Assembly: GCA_964449275.1 (NCBI GenBank)
Contig: CAYVAM010000024.1
Span: 1-33,957 of the forward strand
From: JAUVZF01 sp964449275
Lineage (GTDB): Bacteria > Planctomycetota > Phycisphaerae > FEN-1346
DNA: 33,957 bases
Direction: 5' to 3'
Position numbers and translations under genes: made by a program. The notes beneath the pieces were generated by a model. The model was given only the letters and a program-made list of their open reading frames with translations, did not search any database and was not told the DNA's origin. Positions 15,436 to 23,650 of this stretch are shown one piece after another (the stretch's first letter is position 1; the number at the start of each line of letters is the position of its first letter).

Positions 15436-15786
15436 TTAAGGCGGTTGCCCGGTCCGAACCGGCGCCACGACGTAGATGTACCGCAGCGTCTCCTCGGCGG
15501 TGTTGCGTACGTTGTGTTTGCTGTGCGGTGGGATGTAGACTTCCTGTCCGCCGTGGATGGCCAGCGGTTGGTGACCTTCGACGTGGGCCTGGCCTGTGCC
15601 CTCGATGACGACGAGGACTTCCTCGTGGTCGCCGGTTGAATGTTCGCCGATCTCCTCGCCCGGCGCAAGTTCCACCCGTCCGCTTCGCATGCCGCAGGTT
15701 TCGGGTTCGCCTCCAAACAGCGGCAGATAGGACGGGCCGCCCATCCAGTTGACGACGCGGGGTCGGTTCTGTCCGCGCTCGGTCAT
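15436..15786 (-). CDS. single-domain cupin protein
   Basis: A 116-residue soluble protein with one cupin_2 domain. The ATG at 15786 has AGGGAGGAA close upstream. Metal-ligand motifs are visible: GEEIGEHSTGDHEEVLVVIEG (motif 1, with His and Glu ligands) and IPPHSKHNVRNT (motif 2, with a His ligand), separated by the usual strand pair. Fold and motifs suggest a metal-dependent small-molecule binder or isomerase/dioxygenase, but no substrate is indicated. It is convergent with the ECF ATPase gene, with 38 bp between the stops, so it is not part of the transporter operon. Confidence 0.82.
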   Translation of the reverse strand: MTERGQNRPRVVNWMGGPSYLPLFGGEPETCGMRSGRVELAPGEEIGEHSTGDHEEVLVVIEGTGQAHVEGHQPLAIHGGQEVYIPPHSKHNVRNTAEETLRYIYVVAPVRTGQPP

Positions 15787-15830
15787 TGGTTCCTCCCTGA
15801 GTCTGACCGTGTTTCCCTGGCAGCGCTGCC

Positions 15831-15859
15831 TTTCTACGAAACCGTCGTGCGGTGGTCAA
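15831..15859 (-). promoter_or_regulatory. promoter for the cupin gene
   Basis: On the minus strand TTGACC (15854-15859) and TAGAAA (15831-15836) are 17 nt apart. The start would lie near 15824, about 38 nt before the ATG at 15786. Confidence 0.5.
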
Positions 15860-16086
15860 GCGGGCATCGACTGGGTGTGGACCGGTCCAGCGGGCGGGCT
15901 TGGCGTGCGTCACGGTCGGCCGGGCTTGGTTTTTCGCCCGTTTTTCGGCGGGTGGGCGCAAGAAAACCGAAAAGGGGGCGAGATTCTTGTGTCCGTAACG
16001 TCCTGCGGAATAGGCACTTATAAGCGTACGCCGCCCTCTGGGCCGCTCGCGTTTGCCTGGACGGCCTTTGTGCCTAGACTTTTGAG

Positions 16087-16325
16087 GGACGTGTTTCGCG
16101 TGGACTTGCCTGGCCCGTACGGGCCGTGGCTTGACCGCAGGCAGTGTCATTTCGACCGAGCCCCCGCGCGAGCGGGGGCGAGCGGAGAAATCTCGCTGTT
16201 GGCTTGGCGGAGAACGGAAAACGGCGATCCCGGCGCGCCGGGACTCGGCTCCGCTCAGGGCAGGCTCTCGACTCACCGCGCCTCGAGCCGCGGTCGCTCG
16301 GAATGACACCACGCTAAACACGTAC
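16087..16325. mobile_element. MITE-like element, family A copy 2, with TIRs and 8-bp target duplication
   Basis: The ends are GGACGTGTTTCGCGTGG (16087-16103) and CCACGCTAAACACGTAC (16309-16325), 15 of 17 matching when inverted. CTTTTGAG flanks both sides (16079-16086 and 16326-16333), a perfect 8-bp target-site duplication. The core carries GTCATTTCGACCGAG and CTCGGAATGAC as in the copy at 5551-5703, but is 86 bp longer. No ORF is present. It lies in the 807-bp gap 15787-16593 between the cupin gene and the next PEP-CTERM gene, where no other gene is visible. Confidence 0.78.
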
Positions 16326-16593
16326 CTTTTGAGCAACGCGGTGATGGTGCCGCCCGATGCCCTGTCCACAGCAGCCGCACCGCCTGGGCATCGGCCCGAA
16401 AGGGCGCCGACCGGTGCGCCGGGCAGGACCGGTTCGGTCATCCGGAAAGACAGCAGCCTCACGGTCGTCGTGCGGGACAGGCGGCCGCGATAACGGTCAA
16501 GAACCTTCTCGTAACCGGGGCGGAGATGGCGCGACCGGTCGTGCCAGTCGCACTCGGTATGAATGGAGTGTTCCTCAATCCAGGAGGTTGGGA

Positions 16594-17211
16594 ATGAAGC
16601 GAATGATAGCGGTGGTGTTTGTGATGGCGGTCCTGTTGGTGGCGGCGGCGGCCGAAGCGGGACTCTTGCGCGACGACCCGAACGCCATGAGCGTGTGGCG
16701 GGGCTCGCGCCGTTTTGCCGACTCCGACAGCGTGTATACGATGGAGGTAGACCTCGATTTTGCCGTCTACGCGCCCGGCGAGTTCGGCGCATCCTCCGAC
16801 CCGTCGGGCGGGACCGAGTATCTGTACGCCTACGAGATCCTCAACACCGTCAACAGCGACTCGGTCTCCATCAGTTCGTTCACCGTCGGTCTGGAGACGC
16901 TGAGCCAGGCCGGCAACATCGGTATCGACGGCGGTCCTCCCGGCATCCCGGACGGTGTGACCCCAACCGCCCAGGGCATCACCGGGTCGAGTGCCGTCTG
17001 GTCGTTTCTGTTGGACCAGGTTGACTACGGCGAGGATTCCATGACGCTGATTTACACGAGCCCGTTTGCCCCGCAGTGGCTGACGGGATCGGTGCATGAC
17101 GGCGGCCTCTCGGACGACCAGTCGGTGCCGTCGCCGATGCCCGAGCCGGCGACCGTCGCGCTTCTGGTGCTTGGCGGCGTTGGGCTGGTCTTATCTCGCC
17201 GCAGGCGATAA
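16594..17211 (+). CDS. PEP-CTERM exported protein
   Basis: A 205-residue exported protein of unknown function. The ATG at 16594 has AGGAGG 6 nt upstream and starts a signal peptide (MKRMIAVVFVMAVLLVAAAAEA). The mature part is acidic and Ser/Gly-rich with beta-strand character and no known domain. The C-terminus, MPEPATVALLVLGGVGLVLSRRRR, is a textbook PEP-CTERM signal. A hairpin at 17241-17267 could end its transcript. It is the third PEP-CTERM substrate in the window; the three bodies are unrelated to one another, as is usual where only the sorting signal is shared. Confidence 0.88.
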   Translation: MKRMIAVVFVMAVLLVAAAAEAGLLRDDPNAMSVWRGSRRFADSDSVYTMEVDLDFAVYAPGEFGASSDPSGGTEYLYAYEILNTVNSDSVSISSFTVGLETLSQAGNIGIDGGPPGIPDGVTPTAQGITGSSAVWSFLLDQVDYGEDSMTLIYTSPFAPQWLTGSVHDGGLSDDQSVPSPMPEPATVALLVLGGVGLVLSRRRR

Positions 17212-17240
17212 GCCGTCCGGCCGCCATCGGGACACGAACG

Positions 17241-17267
17241 AGCCCTCGGCCTTCGCAGCCGGGGGCT
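17241..17267 (+). terminator. probable intrinsic terminator after the PEP-CTERM gene
   Basis: AGCCCTCGGC (17241-17250) pairs with GCCGGGGGCT (17258-17267), 10 bp with one G-U, around a 7-nt loop, followed by TCCCCTTT. The T-run is short and interrupted. Confidence 0.5.
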
Positions 17268-17331
17268 TCCCCTTTGCGGTGGTCCGCCGCGTCTTGTCGC
17301 GCTCCGCGTGAGCGTCGCCCCGGTCGCAGCG

Positions 17332-18750
17332 CTACTTGTCCCCCGGCGTCTTGACGCGGCGGAAGGTGTATCGCTTCTCGGGCGTCAGGTAATTGAAGAC
17401 CTGTTCGGTGCCCTCGACGACGCTCCGGATCTCAAACGGACCGCGCACCAGACGCTTGTGCCGCACGTCCTGAAAATGCAGCAGCCGTCGCGGGTCGCCC
17501 TTCTCGCCTGCCGCTTCCATCAGGATGGCGACGTTGATAACCTGGTCTCCCTCGCGGCGGGTCTTGGCGAAGATGCGGACCTCGCGCAGCGCGCCGCTCG
17601 CCAGGGGCATCACCAGCAGCCGCGCCAGCCCGTACGCCAGCCCCTCGAACCGTATCTCGACGGCGCCGTCGCCGACGGCCTCGAATGCCACGACCGTCTC
17701 GCCGGTGCCGGGCGCCTTCGGTTGAACGACGATCCGGCTCGCTCCGCTGAACACGATGGCCGGCTGGAACATGACCATGTCGTCCAAGCGCACCTCTTTA
17801 TCCGGCTGCACCCGGACGGTGGCGACGATCACCGGCTGCCCGTCTTTGCGGTGGAACTCGAATTCGATGGCCTCCATGCGGTCCCACTGTCGCGCCAGAC
17901 TCTCCATCGCCATCAGCGCCTTGGGCGCGTAGGCAAGCACGGCGCGCACGGCGCCCGATAACCCGCCGCCGGCCTTCTCGGGCGGGGCCTTTGCGACACG
18001 GTCCAGCAGCATTTCGGCGAGCGGTTCCGCAGCCTCCTTCGGTTCCTCCGTCTCGCGCAGGCGCCTCTGGATGATTTCGCGGAGGTCCTCCGGCAGTTGC
18101 CTGCCGGCGGTGGCGAAACCGAGACGCAGCATCGTGTGCACGAGCAGCGCACGCACGCGGTCGAGGTCCTCCGGGTCCAGGTCGCTGAGCAGACGGCCCT
18201 CGGACCGCTCGTGCAAGTAGGCGGCCAGGAACTCAAGCATGGGTCCGGCGGCCATGGCGAGGGGTTCCTCGCCTTTGCCGGTCGGCGTTTCAGTCTCCTC
18301 GACGGTCACACGGCGTGCGACGGTCTCGACCCGAATGAGTGCCGCTGCCAGGCCCTGCGCCCATCGCCTGCGGTCCGCCGGGCGGTCCATCCCGCTGATC
18401 TCGGCCAGGTTCTGGAGCGCGAGGCGGGCTTGGGCGAGGGCATCCGCCAGGGCCGTCGCGTGGGCGTCACTGACGGCGAGTTCGATCTCTTCGGCGCCGG
18501 CCTTGAGTTTGTCGCCCGCGCGGACGAGCGAGACCGCGGACCAGATGAGGCTGGAATGCCGGCGCACAATCCACTTGCCGGGCAGTTGGCGCCCGCCGAC
18601 CGACGGCCGGTAGTACGGACCCAGGTCGCCCGTGTCGGCGTGCAGCGAGGCGTAACGGTCGAGTTCGCCTTCCGCCAACTTGTGCGACGCGATACACCCG
18701 ACACTCGCGAGCGCGAGGACCGCGGTCACCATCGCTGCGGCAGGTCTCAC
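17332..18750 (-). CDS. lipoprotein of unknown function
   Basis: A 472-residue protein. The GTG at 18750 has AGGAGG 6 nt upstream and opens a lipoprotein signal (MRPAAAMVTAVLALASVGC, lipidated C19); a longer reading adds 49 basic residues with no signal. The middle (about 60-300) is helical and Ala/Glu/Arg-rich. The C-terminal 170 residues are beta-rich, with phrases such as EIRFEGLAYGLARLL and HFQDVRHKRLVRGPFEI, and could be a ligand- or polymer-binding fold. I recognise no family. It starts 37 bp after the HAD lipoprotein gene on the same strand, so the two are probably co-transcribed and may act together in the envelope. Confidence 0.7.
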   Translation of the reverse strand: MRPAAAMVTAVLALASVGCIASHKLAEGELDRYASLHADTGDLGPYYRPSVGGRQLPGKWIVRRHSSLIWSAVSLVRAGDKLKAGAEEIELAVSDAHATALADALAQARLALQNLAEISGMDRPADRRRWAQGLAAALIRVETVARRVTVEETETPTGKGEEPLAMAAGPMLEFLAAYLHERSEGRLLSDLDPEDLDRVRALLVHTMLRLGFATAGRQLPEDLREIIQRRLRETEEPKEAAEPLAEMLLDRVAKAPPEKAGGGLSGAVRAVLAYAPKALMAMESLARQWDRMEAIEFEFHRKDGQPVIVATVRVQPDKEVRLDDMVMFQPAIVFSGASRIVVQPKAPGTGETVVAFEAVGDGAVEIRFEGLAYGLARLLVMPLASGALREVRIFAKTRREGDQVINVAILMEAAGEKGDPRRLLHFQDVRHKRLVRGPFEIRSVVEGTEQVFNYLTPEKRYTFRRVKTPGDK

Positions 18751-18787
18751 CGGATGCCTCCTGTGGGCCGGGCCGACGCCCGGTTGG

Positions 18788-19762
18788 TCACTTCGTCTTG
18801 GCGGCGTCACCCTTCCTGGGCTGCGCGGCCAGGCGCCTGATTCTCTTCTCCATGGCCGAACGGGGGAACTTGCCGCGCCCGAACAGGGCCGCCTCAATCT
18901 GCTCCCACCCGGTCACCACCTGGATGGCGTCGGGCAGGTCCTTGATCGAGTCGGCCAGCGTTTCAAGTTTTTCGGAAGAGGCGTCCTCGGGAACCTGGAC
19001 GATCAGAAACGCTTTCAGCCCGTTCTCGTGATACGCCCGGACGTCGCTTGTCTTGTCACCGATGCCGATATCGATCTTCGTGAACCGCTTCGTCATGGCC
19101 TTTATCATTTCGCTCTTGTACGCGCCGCTGCCTTTCAGGAACGATCCGACGGTCGCCAGGAGGACGGGCCCGCGCGGGTACCCCTTCGCCTTCAGCCACG
19201 TCTTGCTCTTGGGTCCGAAGTAGTCCGGCCGGTGCGTCAGGAACACGATCGTGTGAGTGCGGGCCAGGCGCTTCAGAACCTCGGGCGACGCGGCCATCGG
19301 CTGCGGGTTGCCCAACAGCACCGTGTGGAACCCCGACGCGACGACCGTCTTGTCGAGGTCCACGACGGCGATGGGCTCCTCGGCCGCGCGGCAGGCGACG
19401 AGCAGTTCGCGGGGGGCCGGCGGGTCGTCGGGCAGCCCGTCCGGGGACACCTCGGCCACGAACCGGTAATCGCCTGCCTGCGTGGGCGTGAATGTCACGG
19501 TTGCCACGCCGTCGTCGTCGGTCACGGTGGCCTTGTAGATCTTGTCGTCCTGATCGAACCGGACGACGTGCCCTTGCCGGCCGCGCAGGAAGTCGCCTGC
19601 CTGGAACCGCGCCTGGAGTTGGACCTCTTCGTTCGGCAAGGCGAGGGCGTCGCGGACCGTCAGCAGGTACGAACCCTCGGTACCCAGGATCAGGCCCTGC
19701 ATGCCGCAGCCTGCGGCAGTGGTGATGGCGGCCAGAAGGATGAGCGTCAGGAATCGTTTCAT
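18788..19762 (-). CDS. lipoprotein with Ig-like domain and HAD-type phosphatase domain
   Basis: A 324-residue lipoprotein. The ATG at 19762 has GGGAG 8 nt upstream; lipobox cysteine is C19 (LLAAITTAAGC). Residues about 30-125 form an Ig-like beta-sandwich (VTDDDGVATVTFTPTQAGDYRFVAEV). The C-terminal part is a HAD phosphatase: motif I D135-L-D137-K-T139 (VVDLDKTVV), motif II T176 (FLTHRPD), motif III K216 (GAYKSEMI) and motif IV D236/D240 (GIGDKTSD). This resembles the APP1/LNS2-type phosphatases with extracellular Ig domains. The substrate, perhaps a phospholipid or other phosphomonoester outside the cytoplasm, is inferred only from family. Coupled with the lipoprotein gene downstream; its own promoter is at 19795. 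Confidence 0.8.
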   Translation of the reverse strand: MKRFLTLILLAAITTAAGCGMQGLILGTEGSYLLTVRDALALPNEEVQLQARFQAGDFLRGRQGHVVRFDQDDKIYKATVTDDDGVATVTFTPTQAGDYRFVAEVSPDGLPDDPPAPRELLVACRAAEEPIAVVDLDKTVVASGFHTVLLGNPQPMAASPEVLKRLARTHTIVFLTHRPDYFGPKSKTWLKAKGYPRGPVLLATVGSFLKGSGAYKSEMIKAMTKRFTKIDIGIGDKTSDVRAYHENGLKAFLIVQVPEDASSEKLETLADSIKDLPDAIQVVTGWEQIEAALFGRGKFPRSAMEKRIRRLAAQPRKGDAAKTK

Positions 19763-19794
19763 GACGGGCACTCCCGGAACCAGGCCTTTTTTGG

Positions 19795-19823
19795 AGTATA
19801 GGTCGCCGCCGGGGGCGAATCAA
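19795..19823 (-). promoter_or_regulatory. sigma70-type promoter for the HAD lipoprotein operon
   Basis: On the minus strand TTGATT (19818-19823) and TATACT (19795-19800) are 17 nt apart. Start near 19788, about 26 nt before the ATG at 19762. Confidence 0.6.
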
Positions 19824-19852
19824 CAACCTGGCCGACTTTCCTGAGGTTGACG

Positions 19853-19881
19853 TTGCACGGCGGGCGGCGGCGGCGTAACAT
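19853..19881 (+). promoter_or_regulatory. promoter for the TPR lipoprotein gene
   Basis: TTGCAC (19853-19858) and TAACAT (19876-19881) are 17 nt apart. The start would be near 19888, about 39 nt before the ATG at 19927. It forms a divergent pair with the minus-strand promoter at 19795. Confidence 0.45.
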
Positions 19882-19926
19882 TCTTCGGCGAAGAACCCGG
19901 TTTGACCGGATGAAAGGGGTAGGACT

Positions 19927-20838
19927 ATGCCCATACGCAACTCAGCGCCGGCGGTTCTTATCGCGGCAACCGTATTGATCGCCGGCTGCGGCGGGCCGGT
20001 GGTGACGGTGCGGCACACGCTGCCGGGGGCGCTGTCGCTGCCGGCCGATGTCGAGATGGTCCGCGTGCGGAAGTTCGCGGTTCACCCCGCCGACACCGGC
20101 GAGGTCGCGGCGCTTCTGACCGAGGCGCTCCAGAAACGTCTCTCGCGGCACTGGGCCATCGACGGCGACGCGCGGGCGCGGGCCAGGGCCGTGGACGTCG
20201 GCGGGACGATTACCCTCGAGACCAAGGACGTCAAGGGCACGCGGACCGTCCGCCGGTGGGACGCCGAGACGCGCACGTGGCGCGCCGTCCAGGCGCCGAT
20301 GCTCGTCCGCTCGGCGACCGCGACGGTGGAGTTTGCGGTCTTTGGGCCCGGCGCGAAGGACCGGCTCTTTACGATCGAGACCCGCCGGTCCTACACCTCG
20401 CCGGAGGACCCGCGGGTGCGCGGCGAGTTGGGTCTGGAGCGTCCGGACGATCCGGCCCGCGTGCCGCCCATGGACCAGATTCTGCGCGAGTTGCTTGGCC
20501 GGTGCGCCGACTCGTTTCTCGAGATGATCTCGCCGCGCGAGGTGACGGCCGAGGTGCCCATGCGCGGGACGTGGAACTCCGCCGGCTCGGCGGGCCTGAA
20601 GGCGGCGGAGGAGGGGGACTTTGCCGCGGCCGTCCGGCATCTCGAAGCCGCCGTCGCGTCGGATCCGAAAGACGTGAACCTTCTCTTTGACCTCGCCGCC
20701 GCGTGCGAAGCGGCCGGCAGGCTCGAAGACGCCCTCAAGCATTACAAGGCCGTCGTCGAACGGACCAAGGGGCAGGATGCGGTAGCCGCCGAAGCCGCCA
20801 AGCGAGTCGAACGTGTGCTCAAGCGGCTGAGGCGTTGA
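19927..20838 (+). CDS. TPR-containing lipoprotein
   Basis: A 303-residue lipoprotein. The ATG at 19927 has AAAGGGG upstream. The signal ends in the lipobox LIAGC (C21). Residues about 30-195 look like a beta-rich domain (VGGTITLETKDVKGTRTV, TATVEFAVFGPG) resembling lipoproteins that assemble in outer-membrane complexes, with no specific family seen. Residues about 215-295 are tetratricopeptide-like helices: GLKAAEEGDFAAAVRHLEAAVASDP then LLFDLAAACEAAGRLEDALKHYKAVVERT, a protein-interaction module. It is divergent from the HAD lipoprotein genes and convergent with the M48 protease region. Function is unknown; an envelope scaffold is a reasonable guess. Confidence 0.75.
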   Translation: MPIRNSAPAVLIAATVLIAGCGGPVVTVRHTLPGALSLPADVEMVRVRKFAVHPADTGEVAALLTEALQKRLSRHWAIDGDARARARAVDVGGTITLETKDVKGTRTVRRWDAETRTWRAVQAPMLVRSATATVEFAVFGPGAKDRLFTIETRRSYTSPEDPRVRGELGLERPDDPARVPPMDQILRELLGRCADSFLEMISPREVTAEVPMRGTWNSAGSAGLKAAEEGDFAAAVRHLEAAVASDPKDVNLLFDLAAACEAAGRLEDALKHYKAVVERTKGQDAVAAEAAKRVERVLKRLRR

Positions 20839-20853
20839 GTGGCTTGCGCCGGC

Positions 20854-21293
20854 AGTCGTAGGGTGGGTGCTCGGCACCCACGCGGTCCATGACATTATGT
20901 ATTAGCGTGGGTCCATAGGACCCACCCTGCGCACTTCATGGGGTTCTTGGTCCGCGTGGGTGCGGAGCACCCACCCTACAGATGCTACTTCTTCACGGTA
21001 TCTTCGAGCAGCCGGCGCATCTGCATGAAATGCGCTTCGCTCGGGTCGCGCTGGGTCGGCGACCATCGGGCGTAGTCGTAGGGTGGGTGCTCAGCACCCA
21101 CGCGGTCCATGACATTATGTATTAGCGTGGGTCCATAGGACCCACCCTGCGCACTTCATGGGGTTCTTGGTCCGCGTGGGTGCGGAGCACCCACCCGACA
21201 GATGCTACTTCTTCACGGTATCTTCGAGCAGCCGGCGCATCTGTATGAAATGCGCTTCGCTCGGGTCGCGCTGGGTCGGCGACCATCGGGCGT
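20854..21293. repeat. recent 220-bp tandem duplication including the 3' end of the M48 gene
   Basis: Copy 1 (20854-21073) and copy 2 (21074-21293) differ at three positions that I can see. Each copy starts with a palindromic element bounded by 28-bp near-perfect inverted repeats (copy 1: 20858-20885 and 20952-20979; core motif GGTGGGTGCT...AGCACCCACC), with a further hairpin in the middle. Copy 2 overlaps the last ~30 codons of the M48 protease gene. Copy 1 is a detached duplicate of that tail. This fills the 366-bp gap 20839-21204. Confidence 0.85.
20985..21073 (-). pseudogene. detached duplicate of the M48 protease C-terminus
   Basis: On the minus strand this 89-bp stretch repeats the last ~29 codons of the M48 gene (YARWSPTQRDPSEAHF...LLEDTVKK then stop). 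One amino acid differs (Met for Ile in HFMQ). It has no start codon and arose by the 220-bp tandem duplication. It does not affect the intact gene at 21205-22056. Confidence 0.8.
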
Positions 21294-22056
21294 AGGTGTT
21301 GCTGCGGAGGATCTGTTCGGCCTGGCGGATGCGTTTGGAGGACATGGGATGGGTCTGGAACATTTCGGCGAACGTTCCCGGCTCGCGCTCGGCCAGGTTC
21401 TTCAGGACGTTCAGGAGTTCGGCCATGCCCCACGGGTTGTAGCCGGCGCGGGCGGCGTAACGGATGCCGACGGCGTCGGCCTGGTACTCGTCGTCGCGGC
21501 TGTACTTGAGGGTGGCCATTGTGGTGACGATTTTGGCGACGTCTGCGGCGGCGCCGCCTTTCTCGCCGCCGATGCGGCCGGCGATCTCGATGAGCAGTTG
21601 GGCTCCCATCTGTTTCTGCATCTGCTTGACGCTGTGCCTGGCGGCCACGTGGGCGGTCTCGTGACCGAGGACGGCGGCCAGTTGCCGCTCGTTCGTCATC
21701 CGCCGCACGAGGCCTGCCGTGATGAAGACCGGCCCGCCGGGCAGCGCGAAGGCGTTCGGCACGTCGGACGCCAGGAGCGTGTACTCATGCGGCATGGGCC
21801 GGTCGCTGGCGGCGGCGATTTTGGCGCCGACCGACCGGACGTACTGCTGGAGCGTCTCGTTGGGGACGCGGCCGCCGAACTCCTGCTGGAACTTCGGAGC
21901 GGCCTCGCGGCCCAGGGCGATCTCCTGGTCGCGCGAGACCAGGATGAGTTCCCGCCGGCCCGTCACCGGGTTTGCGCTGCATCCGACCAGCGCCGTCAGG
22001 GCGAGAAAGGAACAGGCGAGGAGGATTTGTTTGCGCACGTCGTGGCATCGGGTCAT
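21205..22056 (-). CDS. M48 family metalloprotease lipoprotein
   Basis: A 283-residue zinc protease with a lipoprotein signal (LTALVGC, C26), similar in layout to LoiP/BepA-type periplasmic quality-control proteases. The active site is HETAH (132-136) with the third zinc ligand E190 in SRDDEYQAD. The N-terminal SANPVTGRRELILVS segment is typical of the family. The ATG at 22056 is used; a longer reading would overlap dnaB by 500 bp and would lose the signal peptide. The gene starts 11 bp after dnaB and is likely its operon partner. It would degrade misfolded envelope proteins. Its last ~30 codons lie in the second copy of a 220-bp tandem duplication. Confidence 0.9.
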   Translation of the reverse strand: MTRCHDVRKQILLACSFLALTALVGCSANPVTGRRELILVSRDQEIALGREAAPKFQQEFGGRVPNETLQQYVRSVGAKIAAASDRPMPHEYTLLASDVPNAFALPGGPVFITAGLVRRMTNERQLAAVLGHETAHVAARHSVKQMQKQMGAQLLIEIAGRIGGEKGGAAADVAKIVTTMATLKYSRDDEYQADAVGIRYAARAGYNPWGMAELLNVLKNLAEREPGTFAEMFQTHPMSSKRIRQAEQILRSNTYARWSPTQRDPSEAHFIQMRRLLEDTVKK

Positions 22057-22067
22057 GGCGCCGGCCC

Positions 22068-23486
22068 TCAGAAGGGCGTTTCGGTTTCGGACTGCGGCAC
22101 GTCCGGCGGCGCGGTCTCGTATTGCTCGACGTCGTAGTGGGCGGGCGCCTCCCGGGGGGACCACGTCCGGAACCGCGTGAACCGGCGCTGCCAGGTTAGT
22201 TTCAGCATATCGGTGGGGCCGTTTCGCTGCTTGGCGATGATGAGTTCCGCCTGTCCGGCCACTTGGTCGTACTCCGGCGTGCCGGGCGCATGGCGCATGG
22301 CTTCGCGGTGCAGGAGCAGGACGACGTCGGCGTCCTGTTCGAGTGCGCCGGATTCGCGCAGGTCCGACAGTAGCGGCCGCTTGTGCTCTTCGCTGGCGCG
22401 CCGCAGTTGCGCGACCGCAAGGACGGGCAGATCCAGTTCCCGGGCGAGTGCCTTGAGTCCGCGGCTGATGTTGGAGACCTCGACCTGTCGGTTCTCGGCC
22501 CTGGGTGAACTCATCAGTTGGAGGTAATCCACGATGACGAGTTTGATGTTGTACCGTGCCAGCAGGCGACGGCACTTGGCCCGAAGGTCGATCACCCGCA
22601 GGGCGGGGGTGTCGTCGATGTAAAGCGGTTTGCCCGAGATGTACGGAACCACTTTCTGGACGATGAGGCGTGCCTTCTCGACGGGCACGTCTCCCTTGCG
22701 GAGTTTCTGCCCGTCCACCTCGGCCCGCGACGACAGCAGCCTGAGCGCCAGTTCCGACTTGCTCATCTCCAGGCTGAAGAAGACCATGGGCTGCTCGGCA
22801 TCCACCGCGACGTGCTCGGCGATGTTGAGCGCCAGGGCGCTCTTTCCGACACTCGGCCTTGCGGCCAGGATGATGAACTCGCCCGGTTGCAGGCCGCGGG
22901 TCTTATCGTCGAGGTCCGCGAAGCCGGTGGCCACGCCGGTGATGGCCCGCTTGCCGATCAGGTCCACCTTCTGCATGACGTCGGCGAGGATGGTCCGGAC
23001 GTCGTGGGCCTGGCCGACGATCTTGCGTTCGACGACCGCGAAGATGCGCTGCTCGCAACGGTCGAGGACCTCATCGACGGGGTCTCCGTGGGCGTGGGCG
23101 TCGCGGATGATCTCGGCCGCCGCCTGGATCAGGCCGCGAAGCAGGGCCTTCTCCTTGACGACCCGGGCGTAGTACTCGGCGTTGGCGACGGTGGGGACGC
23201 TGTCGACCAGCGTGATGAGGTATTCGCCGCCCCCGACCGTCTCGAGGTCGCCGCGCTGGTTCAGCGTTTCCTTGAGCGTAACCCAGTCGACGGCGCGCGA
23301 GGCGTCGTACATCTCGACCAGTGCCGTGAACAGCGCACGGTGCTCCGGGCGGTAGAAGCAGTCGGCGTCGAGATGCTGCACGCAGAGGCCGGTGGCGTCG
23401 CCGCTCTGCATCATGGCGCCCAGGACAGCCATCTCGGCTTCGAGGTTGTGCGGCGGAACCTTGTCAACCAGTGGGTCGTCTGGCAT
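22068..23486 (-). CDS. dnaB: replicative DNA helicase DnaB
   Basis: A 472-residue hexameric 5'-3' helicase that unwinds DNA at the replication fork. The N-terminal domain opens with PPHNLEAEMAVLGAMM, a family signature. Walker A is ARPSVGKSAL, Walker B IVDYLQLM; FSLEMSKSELALRLL is the conserved segment that follows. Length and domains are normal. The motif usually reading SQLSR is AQLRRASEEHK here, a common variant. It lies downstream of rplI, completing the conserved rpsF-ssb-rpsR-rplI-dnaB order. The tail is acidic and Pro/Thr-rich. A possible promoter lies at 23534-23560. Confidence 0.97.
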   Translation of the reverse strand: MPDDPLVDKVPPHNLEAEMAVLGAMMQSGDATGLCVQHLDADCFYRPEHRALFTALVEMYDASRAVDWVTLKETLNQRGDLETVGGGEYLITLVDSVPTVANAEYYARVVKEKALLRGLIQAAAEIIRDAHAHGDPVDEVLDRCEQRIFAVVERKIVGQAHDVRTILADVMQKVDLIGKRAITGVATGFADLDDKTRGLQPGEFIILAARPSVGKSALALNIAEHVAVDAEQPMVFFSLEMSKSELALRLLSSRAEVDGQKLRKGDVPVEKARLIVQKVVPYISGKPLYIDDTPALRVIDLRAKCRRLLARYNIKLVIVDYLQLMSSPRAENRQVEVSNISRGLKALARELDLPVLAVAQLRRASEEHKRPLLSDLRESGALEQDADVVLLLHREAMRHAPGTPEYDQVAGQAELIIAKQRNGPTDMLKLTWQRRFTRFRTWSPREAPAHYDVEQYETAPPDVPQSETETPF

Positions 23487-23533
23487 GAATCGCTATCCGT
23501 CGGCACCGCCGACCAGCGGCGCTCCATACCGTT

Positions 23534-23560
23534 TTTATAGGCGGCGGCAGGGAGAATCAA
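23534..23560 (-). promoter_or_regulatory. candidate promoter upstream of dnaB
   Basis: On the minus strand TTGATT (23555-23560) and TATAAA (23534-23539) are 15 nt apart, shorter than ideal. It would give dnaB-M48 an internal start within the ribosomal protein run. Confidence 0.3.
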
Positions 23561-23650
23561 GAAGTTTGGTGTCGGCGCTGCAGAAAGTTTTTACCCGGCC
23601 CGCGACCGGGCAAGGCCGGACGTGCGCGTAAGCGTCGGGGCCGGCTGCGG

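Noticed and set aside
16357..16593. An N-terminal extension of the third PEP-CTERM gene
   Set aside because: The extended part is Pro/Arg-rich without an RBS. The ATG at 16594 has AGGAGG and a proper signal peptide.
22057..22575. An N-terminal extension of the M48 protease gene
   Set aside because: It would overlap dnaB by 500 bp and remove the lipoprotein signal; the ATG at 22056 is better.
21205..23650. A replication origin near dnaB
   Set aside because: I saw no clear cluster of DnaA boxes and no dnaA or gyrase gene. dnaB next to rplI is a normal arrangement away from the origin.
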